A stretch of 21,682 nucleotides of DNA from 0-14-0-20-45-22 sp041645495 (GTDB taxonomy: Bacteria; Fidelibacterota; UBA2242), in NCBI GenBank assembly GCA_041645495.1, contig JBAZPZ010000029.1, positions 1-21,682 of the forward strand. Reading direction: 5' to 3'. A program made the translations under genes and the position numbers. Every line of letters starts with the position of its first letter. The first letter of the stretch is position 1. A model generated the notes under the pieces. It was not told the DNA's origin. It was given only the letters and a program-made list of their open reading frames with translations, and searched no databases. This document shows, piece by piece, positions 15,715 through 21,682 of this stretch.

Positions 15715-16863
15715 TCAGTACCGAATCTTACTGTACCGGGATTCTTTGCGGATTTTTTTAGTCTCGAACTTTCCGATCTCCCGATATATCTCTTTCTCTT
15801 TTTCCGTCAAATTTTCCGGCACTAGAATCTGGATGCGCACGATCTGATCGCCGCGCCCCGAACGGTTCAGATGCGGAATTCCCTTATGCTTCAATCTCAG
15901 TAATTTCCCCGGCTGTGTCCCCGGTGGAATCACGAGATTGACGCGACCGTTCAACGTCGGCGCTTCGATTTCCGAACCTAAAACAGCTTCAGACGGCGTG
16001 ACCCAGAGATCGATCAGCACATCGTCGTCATTCCGGATAAAAAACTCGTGTGGCTTCTCTTCAAAAATGACGATCAGGTCGCCGTTGGCTCCTTTTCGAT
16101 AGCCGGCGTTTCCTTCGCCATGTAGCGTTTTATAATTTCCGGTGCTGACGCCAGCCGGAATATCAATCGACACTTCTTTGCTCTCTTTAATTCTTCCTTC
16201 GCCGCCGCAGGCCGTGCATCGTTGTTCAATGACGGTTCCTTCACCGCGGCAGTTGGAACACGGACGGACATTGACCATTTGTCCGAAGATCGATCTGGAA
16301 ATTTCACGGATTTCGCCGCTTCCTTTGCAAACCGGACAGGTCAATCGGGAGGTGCCCGGTTTTGCACCGGTTCCGCCGCACTGCTCGCAGATTTCCAATC
16401 GTTTGATTTTGATCTTTTTGTTGACGCCGGTGTTGATTTCCTCCAGCGTCAACGGTATTTTAATTTTCAGATCGCTTCCGGATTGGGAAGACGAGCGTCG
16501 ACTGTGACGATCTCCGCCGCCGAAAAAGTCGTCAAATCCACCGAAGCCGCCGAATCCTTCCATAAAAGTCCTCAGCGCATCCGAAAGGTCAAATCCGTAT
16601 CCGCCGCCGCTGAATCCTTGCGCGCCTCCGAATCCGCCGCCTTTCAGGCCGTCTTCGCCGTACTGGTCGTATAGTTTTCGTTTTTCGGGATCGGTCAGAA
16701 CCGAGTAGGCTTCGGCCGCAACTTTGAATTTTTCTTCTGCTTCCTTGTTGCCCGGATTCTTATCCGGATGATATTTCATCGCGATTTGCCGGTAGGCCTT
16801 TTTGATCTCGTCCGGCGTCGAACCGCGGTTCACTCCCAGAATTTCGTAATAGTCTCGCGCCAT
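15715..16863 (-). CDS. dnaJ: Chaperone protein DnaJ
   Basis: This is the full co-chaperone that delivers clients to DnaK and stimulates its ATPase. The 382 residues contain the J domain with HPD at 32-34, a G/F-rich stretch (74-118), and four CxxCxGxG zinc motifs (first cysteine pairs C159/C162, C176/C179, C202/C205, C216/C219), followed by the client-binding C-terminal domains. It starts two bases after the grpE stop. The ribosome site is weak, so translation may be coupled to grpE. dnaK is not next to it, although hrcA-grpE-dnaK-dnaJ is the common order. Confidence 0.98.
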   Translation of the reverse strand: MARDYYEILGVNRGSTPDEIKKAYRQIAMKYHPDKNPGNKEAEEKFKVAAEAYSVLTDPEKRKLYDQYGEDGLKGGGFGGAQGFSGGGYGFDLSDALRTFMEGFGGFGGFDDFFGGGDRHSRRSSSQSGSDLKIKIPLTLEEINTGVNKKIKIKRLEICEQCGGTGAKPGTSRLTCPVCKGSGEIREISRSIFGQMVNVRPCSNCRGEGTVIEQRCTACGGEGRIKESKEVSIDIPAGVSTGNYKTLHGEGNAGYRKGANGDLIVIFEEKPHEFFIRNDDDVLIDLWVTPSEAVLGSEIEAPTLNGRVNLVIPPGTQPGKLLRLKHKGIPHLNRSGRGDQIVRIQILVPENLTEKEKEIYREIGKFETKKIRKESRYSKIRY

Positions 16864-16865
16864 AT

Positions 16866-17435
16866 TTACTTACTTACCACAACCTTGGCGTATCGCAACA
16901 CGCGTTGTTTGAAATTGTACCCTTTTTCGAATTCGTCGATCACCATATCCGGTTCGGCGTCTTTTTCTTCGCGCGCCATCACGGCGTGATGAATATCCGG
17001 ATTGAATGGCTGGTTCAGTGAATCGATCGTCTGCACACCAAGATCGGAAAGAATTTTCAGGAATTTTTTATAGATCAATTCAAGGCCATCCTGCACGGTT
17101 TGAACTGTCATATTTTCCGTCTTCGTCTTGATGGAACGTTCGAGATCGTCCAAAACCGGAAGAATATTTCGAAGAACATCTTCACCGGCATATTCGACGA
17201 TCTGTCCGATTTCCTTATCCTGACGTTTCCGATAATTGTCAAATTCCGCCGCGAGTCTCAGGTATCGGTCTTTCGACTCGGCCAACTCTTTTGTTTTATC
17301 TTCGAGATCGCGGGAAAGCGTCTCAATTTGTCCGTTCAATTCTTCAATTTTTTGTTCTGCTTCTTTCAGCGCTTTTTTCCGATGTTTCTCTTTATCCGTC
17401 GGCCTTGTTTGCTCGGTCGATTGTTGCTCGTCCAT
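16866..17435 (-). CDS. grpE: Nucleotide exchange factor GrpE
   Basis: This dimeric factor releases ADP from DnaK. The 189 residues comprise a charged N-terminus, a long coiled-coil helix (about 18-70) ending in YLRLAAEFDNYRKR, and the beta domain with the conserved NPDIHHAVM and GYNFKQRVLRYAKVVV blocks. ATG 17435 is chosen over ATG 17450. It is one base past the hrcA stop and has an AGAGG site just upstream, and the alternative has no ribosome site. It is coupled to hrcA and dnaJ. Confidence 0.97.
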   Translation of the reverse strand: MDEQQSTEQTRPTDKEKHRKKALKEAEQKIEELNGQIETLSRDLEDKTKELAESKDRYLRLAAEFDNYRKRQDKEIGQIVEYAGEDVLRNILPVLDDLERSIKTKTENMTVQTVQDGLELIYKKFLKILSDLGVQTIDSLNQPFNPDIHHAVMAREEKDAEPDMVIDEFEKGYNFKQRVLRYAKVVVSK

Positions 17436-17436
17436 T

Positions 17437-18483
17437 TTACCTCTTCTCATTCAAAATTGTTGTCATCTGATCCGCCATAAATTCCACCAGTGGGATCGTC
17501 CGCGGATAATTCATCCGTTTGGGACCTAACACGACGACCAATCCTGTGGCATCGCCGATGCTGTAGTCCTTTGTGATCACCGAGAAATCAAATAGCGAAT
17601 CGTTTTCATTCTCCGACCCGATGGAGATGGATATTCCCGATCTCCCTTTTCGGTTCGCGAAAATGGAGGCAATTATCGTTCCATCTTCAATCTCGGACAC
17701 GATCTGCCCGAGTTTTCCGATATCCGGGAAATCGGGCTTCGACATGAGATGAGGCGTACCGGACAATTTGGCAACATGCGGTTCGTTAAAATTAAAAACT
17801 TTGGGCGCTTTATTGATAAGGACGCTGACAATTTTATCATCGGTCAAATCGAAAAATCTTTCGCCGATCGTATCGATGATCTCGTGCAACGGAACGCCGT
17901 TCAGGCGCTCGTTCAGGATCGAAGCGACGAGCGGAAGACGATGCGGTCTGATTTCCGTAGCGATATCCAAAACGATTGTGCGGATCAAACCGGAGCGGAT
18001 TTGAATCACGACAAGAATTCTGTCTCTGGAAACAGAGATCAGATCGATTTTCTCGAATATTCCCCGCGTGACTTTCGGAGCGATGACCACTGCAAGTTCC
18101 TGCGTCAGTTCACTGAGCAGACGTGATGTCTTTTCCATGATAAATGACATGTCCGAGGAGGCTTCTATCAGTTCGGCTTCGATAACTCGCCGAGCGGCTT
18201 CCCGAACCAGCGAAAAACGGACGAGCGAATCGACATATTGCCGATAGCCGTTGTCCGTCGGAATTCTCCCGGCGGAAGAATGCGGCTGGGTGAGAAATCC
18301 CTTTCCCTCCAAGTCCGCCATCACGTTTCGGATGGTCGCCGAACTGATGTCCGAAATGTACCTGTCCTGAACATGTTTGGAACTAACCGGCATGGCAGTC
18401 TGAACGAAATCCGTCACGACTGCTTTTAGTACGGCCTTTTCGCGTTCGGTATGAAGTTTCTGCATTTCGGAACGTATTCTCAT
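17437..18483 (-). CDS. hrcA: Heat-inducible transcription repressor HrcA
   Basis: This repressor of chaperone genes normally binds the CIRCE operator with help from GroEL. The 348 residues start with a winged-helix domain (ISSATIRNVMADLEGKGFLTQPHSSAGRIPTDNGYR, about 44-80) and continue through the usual central and C-terminal domains. ATG 18483 is used because a promoter box ends eight bases upstream. ATG 18465 is also possible and would match the shortest family N-termini. It stands first in the hrcA-grpE-dnaJ order, 99 bases after ftsX. I looked for CIRCE (TTAGCACTC-N9-GAGTGCTAA) in the upstream gap and did not see it, so self-regulation through the classical operator is not supported here. 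Confidence 0.95.
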   Translation of the reverse strand: MRIRSEMQKLHTEREKAVLKAVVTDFVQTAMPVSSKHVQDRYISDISSATIRNVMADLEGKGFLTQPHSSAGRIPTDNGYRQYVDSLVRFSLVREAARRVIEAELIEASSDMSFIMEKTSRLLSELTQELAVVIAPKVTRGIFEKIDLISVSRDRILVVIQIRSGLIRTIVLDIATEIRPHRLPLVASILNERLNGVPLHEIIDTIGERFFDLTDDKIVSVLINKAPKVFNFNEPHVAKLSGTPHLMSKPDFPDIGKLGQIVSEIEDGTIIASIFANRKGRSGISISIGSENENDSLFDFSVITKDYSIGDATGLVVVLGPKRMNYPRTIPLVEFMADQMTTILNEKR

Positions 18484-18491
18484 GTCCGCCG

Positions 18492-18520
18492 AATTTAATT
18501 TTTACCGTCTGTTAATCCAA
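18492..18520 (-). promoter_or_regulatory. Candidate promoter for hrcA-grpE-dnaJ, predicting a near-leaderless mRNA
   Basis: On the minus strand, TTGGAT (18515-18520) and TAAATT (18492-18497) are 17 bases apart. The -10 box ends eight bases before ATG 18483, the same distance as at the 9614-9904 gene. If translation instead starts at 18465, the leader would be about 20 bases. Confidence 0.4.
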
Positions 18521-18582
18521 GATAAATGACATACGATTTCCAGCCTGTCCCATTCTAAAATCTTGTCCGGGTTGGAATGAAT

Positions 18583-19449
18583 TTACTTCAGAAATTTGCG
18601 GATCGCGCGCGTACTTCCGGTCAAACCCAGCGCACCGCCAAAAAGGATGATGCCCGCGTAGAAACGATAACTGACGATCGCGCGGTAAGAGATGATCGTT
18701 TGAAGATAATTGTTTAAAAAATAGAAAACGAGCGCGATGAAGATCGATGCAAACATGGCACCGATAAATCCCTGCAAGGTTCCTTCGATCAAAAACGGCG
18801 CGCGGATAAAATTATTCGTTGCGCCGACCAATTTCATCGTGGAAATCACATCGCGTCTCGCCACGATCGTCATTTTGATGGAATTGGAAATGAGGAGAAC
18901 GGAAACCAGCGTTAAAAATGCGAAGACCGTGAAAACCGTCGCCAGCGTGTATCGCTGGTACTTTTCGAGAAGGATGAGGAAATTCTTCCGATATTTGGCT
19001 TCATCGACTAAAGAAATGCCTGAGACGATACCGGAAATTTCTTCGATTCCCGCCAGATTCCGAAACTCCGATTTCAGTCGGATTGTAAACGACGGCGGCA
19101 GTGGATTGTAATCCAGAATATCAAAGATGTCCTCGCCGAACTCCTGTTTGAATCGCTCGGCCGCACTGTCGGGAGAGATATATGTGATGCTTTGAATCTT
19201 ATTCATCTCGGCAAGCATTTTTCCGAACGCATCGATCTCGCCCGGAGTGGCAGACGAATGGAGAAAAATATCGACGTCGAATTGCGCACGGACGTGATCG
19301 ACCAGAAAAAGTGTATCCCGCGCGGCGACATATCCGAATCCTAACAAAACGATGGAAAGTGTGATAATGATGATTGAAAATGCGCTACTGTAATTGGAGC
19401 GCGCGAGTCCCCGAAATCCTTCCTTGATGAGAAACCAGAAAACCGTCAT
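18583..19449 (-). CDS. ftsX: Cell division protein FtsX
   Basis: This membrane partner of FtsE transmits a signal to periplasmic peptidoglycan hydrolases at the division site. The 288 residues show the standard topology. There is a first membrane segment at about 23-42, a periplasmic domain (43-170) with SITYISPDSAAERFKQEFGED, then three more segments at about 173-197, 222-245 and 262-281. TLVSVLLISNSIKMTIVARRDVISTMKLVGA is a recognisable FtsX block. The start overlaps the ftsE stop (ATGA). The hydrolase or adaptor it controls is not in the window. Confidence 0.95.
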   Translation of the reverse strand: MTVFWFLIKEGFRGLARSNYSSAFSIIIITLSIVLLGFGYVAARDTLFLVDHVRAQFDVDIFLHSSATPGEIDAFGKMLAEMNKIQSITYISPDSAAERFKQEFGEDIFDILDYNPLPPSFTIRLKSEFRNLAGIEEISGIVSGISLVDEAKYRKNFLILLEKYQRYTLATVFTVFAFLTLVSVLLISNSIKMTIVARRDVISTMKLVGATNNFIRAPFLIEGTLQGFIGAMFASIFIALVFYFLNNYLQTIISYRAIVSYRFYAGIILFGGALGLTGSTRAIRKFLK

Positions 19450-20105
19450 GTGATCTTCGTTACCTCACCTTCTTCCATTTGAAAAAGCCTGGCGTTGGGG
19501 ATTCTCGGAATCAGCGCGTAATTATGCGTTGCGACGATGATGGCAGTTCCGCGCTGATTGATTTTATTGAGCAGGTTGATGAGTTCGAGACTCACGCGCG
19601 GATCCAGATTTCCCGTCGGCTCGTCGGCAAGAAGTACGACCGGCTCTTTGACGATCGCGCGGGCAACGGCGACGCGCTGTTGTTCACCGCCGGACAATTC
19701 CGATGGATAGAAATGAACGCGATGTCCCAGTCCAACCTGATTCAGCACCTCGTAAACCCGGTTCTTGATCTCGCGGGTTTTGTAATGGGAAACGTAAAGG
19801 CTCAGGGCAACGTTTTCGTAAACGTCCCGATCCTGAAGCAGATTAAAATCCTGAAAAATCATTCCGACCCGGCGGCGCAGAAACGGAATTTCATGACTGC
19901 GGATCGTCGAACTGTCGAAATTGCGAATGGAAACCTTCCCCTTTTCCGGGAATAAATCCATGTAAATCAGACGCAGGATGGTCGATTTTCCGGCGCCCGA
20001 AGGGCCGGTCAGGAAAACGAATTCGCCGCTGTTGATAGTAAAGTTGACATTTTTTATGCCGGCTTTTTTCCCAAATGTGCAATCAACGTTGATAAAAGAA
20101 ATCAT
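19446..20105 (-). CDS. ftsE: Cell division ATP-binding protein FtsE
   Basis: This is the cytoplasmic ATPase of the FtsEX complex. The 219 residues carry Walker A GPSGAGKST (34-42), Q-loop Q85 in IFQDFNLL, the ABC signature LSGGEQQR (137-144), Walker B VVLLADEPT (156-164) and H-loop H194. The start is ATG 20105, reading MISFINVDCTFGKKAG, as in other FtsE proteins. A GTG at 20138 would add 11 residues but lies upstream of the -10 box of the promoter at 20128-20156, so it would not be transcribed. It is the first gene of the long minus-strand unit. Confidence 0.96.
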   Translation of the reverse strand: MISFINVDCTFGKKAGIKNVNFTINSGEFVFLTGPSGAGKSTILRLIYMDLFPEKGKVSIRNFDSSTIRSHEIPFLRRRVGMIFQDFNLLQDRDVYENVALSLYVSHYKTREIKNRVYEVLNQVGLGHRVHFYPSELSGGEQQRVAVARAIVKEPVVLLADEPTGNLDPRVSLELINLLNKINQRGTAIIVATHNYALIPRIPNARLFQMEEGEVTKIT

Positions 20106-20127
20106 AGTCTCGTTAATAAGTTGATGG

Positions 20128-20156
20128 AATTTAATCACCGGTCTTCAATTAGTCAA
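20128..20156 (-). promoter_or_regulatory. Promoter for the ftsE operon
   Basis: On the minus strand, TTGACT (20151-20156) and TAAATT (20128-20133) are 17 bases apart. Transcription would begin about 16 bases before ATG 20105. The quality is high, and it sits in the divergent gap shared with the M64 peptidase gene. Confidence 0.55.
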
Positions 20157-20208
20157 CGCCTTCCTCTCTCTGAAAAGGATTTCTTTTTCATCCGGTCGGA
20201 AACGGCTA

Positions 20209-20237
20209 TTGAATTCTTCCCGGGCAATGAATAATTT
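20209..20237 (+). promoter_or_regulatory. Candidate promoter for the M64-like peptidase gene
   Basis: TTGAAT (20209-20214) and TAATTT (20232-20237) are 17 bases apart. The predicted leader of about 17 bases contains the GGAG ribosome site before ATG 20261. Confidence 0.45.
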
Positions 20238-20260
20238 GACCGCTGGAAAATGGAGATTAA

Positions 20261-21634
20261 ATGAAAATATTCATCCCGTGTTTATTAGCACTTCTTCTGA
20301 ACAGTTATCTGTTCGCGTCGTCGGATTCTGTCCGATTCGAGGATCATTTCAGAGACGAGACGATGCGAGTCGATTTTTATCAAACAGGCACCAAAAACCG
20401 AACGATCGTCAGCCTTGACGAAATTATCCGGGAGCCCGGTTGGGCAGGAAGCCTGACAAATTTATTAGACACGACGAACTTCGGTGAACACCGCGTCGTG
20501 ATCCGGGATGCGCAAACCGGCCGTCCGATTTATTCCAGAGGTTTCAGCAGTATCTACAACGAATGGCAGACAACCGATGAAGCCGCAGACGGAATTTATC
20601 GGACTTTTCATGCTTCCGTCAGATTTCCATTTCCCAAGAAGCCGATTGTCCTGATCCTTTCTTCCGTCAACCGAAAGAACGAAAATATCGAGGAATTCAG
20701 ACGCACGATCGATCCGGAAACGGCGTTGATCAGACGTTTCGTGCCGGTGAAAAAATTCCAACCAATACTGTATCTGAAATCCGGGAATCCGCATCAAAAG
20801 GTCGATCTCCTGATTTTACCGGAAGGTTATACGAAAAAAGAGATGCGCCAATTCCGCCGGGATGTTGACCGTTACATGAAAGTCCTTTTTTCATTCCAGC
20901 CATTTTCCACAATGAAAGACCGGTTTAACGTGTGGTACATCGAGGCTCCTTCCGAACAATCCGGCATCGATAATCCCGCTCTTAATTGTTACGTGAACAC
21001 CCAATTCGGTCTGACTTACAGCACGTTAAATCTGGATCGGTATGTCTTTCCGATCGAAAATAAAATCATCCGCGATGTTGCCGCTCACGCGCCATATGAC
21101 TTCATTTGCATCCTGTTCAATTCACCAAAATACGGAGGCGGCTCTATCTTCAACCAGTTTTCCGCCAGTTATTCGCGCATCGATTCCGTGGGAGAAGCGT
21201 GGTGGCCGGATTATGTTTTCATCCATGAGTTCGGTCATTTGTTCGGTGGTCTGGGCGATGAATATTATTCGTCAGTCGTCAGTTACAACGATTTTTATCC
21301 GCCGGATGTCGAACCATGGGAACCGAATTTGACCACACTGATTAATCCGGAAAAATTGAAATGGCGGGACATGGTCGAACCCGGCACGCCCTTGCCGACA
21401 CCGTGGGATAAGGCGGGCTATGACAGTTTACCGAGGAATTCCAAAGACCAGACTCATCTTCTGCGAAGCCAAAAATATTGGGGAAAAATCGGATGTTTCG
21501 AAGGCGCCGGATATTCATCGACCGGACTCTATCGGCCAACGCTTGACTGCATCATGTTTTCGAAGAGCATTGACGGGTTTTGTCCGGTTTGTCAGAACTC
21601 GATTTTAAAAATAATCCGGCTTTACAGCGAATAA
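20261..21634 (+). CDS. Secreted metallopeptidase, M64 (IgA peptidase)-like
   Basis: A 457-residue exported protein with a signal peptide (MKIFIPCLLALLLNSYLFAS). Residues 22-150 resemble the M64 N-terminal domain (RFEDHFRDETMRVDFYQTG, a WAGSLTNLLD block and an IYSRGF-then-EW block). Residues 175-455 are the peptidase domain with HEFGHLFGGLGDEYY at 322-336. H322, H326 and probably D333 are zinc ligands, and E323 is catalytic. LLILPEGYTKKEM (183-195) is another family block. Cysteines near the end (CFEGAGY, CIMFSK, CPVC) could form disulphides. GGAG lies five bases before the ATG. It is transcribed divergently from ftsE. Family members were first named for IgA cleavage, but most have unknown targets, so no host-related role is implied here. 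Confidence 0.92.
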   Translation: MKIFIPCLLALLLNSYLFASSDSVRFEDHFRDETMRVDFYQTGTKNRTIVSLDEIIREPGWAGSLTNLLDTTNFGEHRVVIRDAQTGRPIYSRGFSSIYNEWQTTDEAADGIYRTFHASVRFPFPKKPIVLILSSVNRKNENIEEFRRTIDPETALIRRFVPVKKFQPILYLKSGNPHQKVDLLILPEGYTKKEMRQFRRDVDRYMKVLFSFQPFSTMKDRFNVWYIEAPSEQSGIDNPALNCYVNTQFGLTYSTLNLDRYVFPIENKIIRDVAAHAPYDFICILFNSPKYGGGSIFNQFSASYSRIDSVGEAWWPDYVFIHEFGHLFGGLGDEYYSSVVSYNDFYPPDVEPWEPNLTTLINPEKLKWRDMVEPGTPLPTPWDKAGYDSLPRNSKDQTHLLRSQKYWGKIGCFEGAGYSSTGLYRPTLDCIMFSKSIDGFCPVCQNSILKIIRLYSE

Positions 21635-21645
21635 ACTCGGCCTCG

Positions 21646-21678
21646 ATCCAACATTTTTTATTATTTTGGATATTTTTC
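21646..21678 (+). terminator. Weak candidate terminator after the M64-like gene
   Basis: ATCCAA (21646-21651) and TTGGAT (21666-21671) form a six-base-pair stem with a long A/T loop, followed by a short T run. The stem is thin, so the call is tentative. Confidence 0.25.
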
Positions 21679-21682
21679 TTGA

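Noticed and set aside
18484..18582. A possible CIRCE operator before hrcA
   Set aside because: The gap was read on both strands for TTAGCACTC and GAGTGCTAA and no match or clear near-match was found. The repeated TGTCC in the gap is a direct, not inverted, repeat.
20106..20138. An N-terminally extended FtsE starting at GTG 20138
   Set aside because: The start lies upstream of the -10 box of the predicted ftsE promoter, and the family N-terminus begins at ATG 20105.

Overview
The window reads as a stretch of chromosome from a Gram-negative bacterium, most likely of the FCB lineage (Calditrichota, KSB1, Neomarinimicrobiota or a relative). Four things point there. It encodes a lipoprotein with an OmpA-type peptidoglycan-binding domain. 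It has a small two-helix DUF3098-like protein of the kind common in that lineage. It carries secreted peptidases with FCB-style signal peptides. Several predicted promoters have a TAAATT-like -10 box, and one of these matches the Bacteroidota pattern TAnnTTTG. The phylum assignment is inference. There are no insertion sequences, phage genes, CRISPR arrays or rRNA genes, and coding density is very high.

Layout. Positions 1-5622 (minus strand) form a tightly packed run: fadD-type acyl-CoA ligase, purM, gpsA, and the start of a secreted M30-like zinc peptidase that runs off the left edge. A tRNA-Leu(CAA) lies on the plus strand at 5697-5780, just upstream of that run. Positions 5868-9428 (minus) hold an envelope-flavoured group: an AmrS-type radical SAM enzyme, two small proteins of unknown function, a membrane-anchored coiled-coil protein, and a lipoprotein that fuses an OmpA-like domain to TPR-type repeats. 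One small plus-strand membrane protein (9614-9904) follows, with a strong bidirectional terminator at 9969-9993.

Positions 10018-20105 (minus) may be one long transcription unit of thirteen genes: ftsE, ftsX, hrcA, grpE, dnaJ, a ComEA-like helix-hairpin-helix protein, an unknown single-span protein, a PilM-like and a PilN-like protein, rsmD, coaD, pta and an FmdB-type zinc ribbon. Most junctions overlap or are only a few bases wide. On the far right, a plus-strand M64-type secreted metallopeptidase (20261-21634) is read divergently from ftsE.

How the genes work together. Most are housekeeping: cell division, chaperones, rRNA modification, CoA, acetyl-phosphate, purine and phospholipid synthesis. 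The least ordinary part is 12321-15660, where a divergent pilus, secretion or DNA-uptake inner-membrane platform appears to sit inside the housekeeping operon. Its PilM-like protein has lost the usual nucleotide-binding residues. Its PilN-like partner has an unusually long cytoplasmic linker. A second point of interest is the CpoB/Pal-like material at 5868-8385, whose domains are distributed differently from the classical Tol-Pal cluster.
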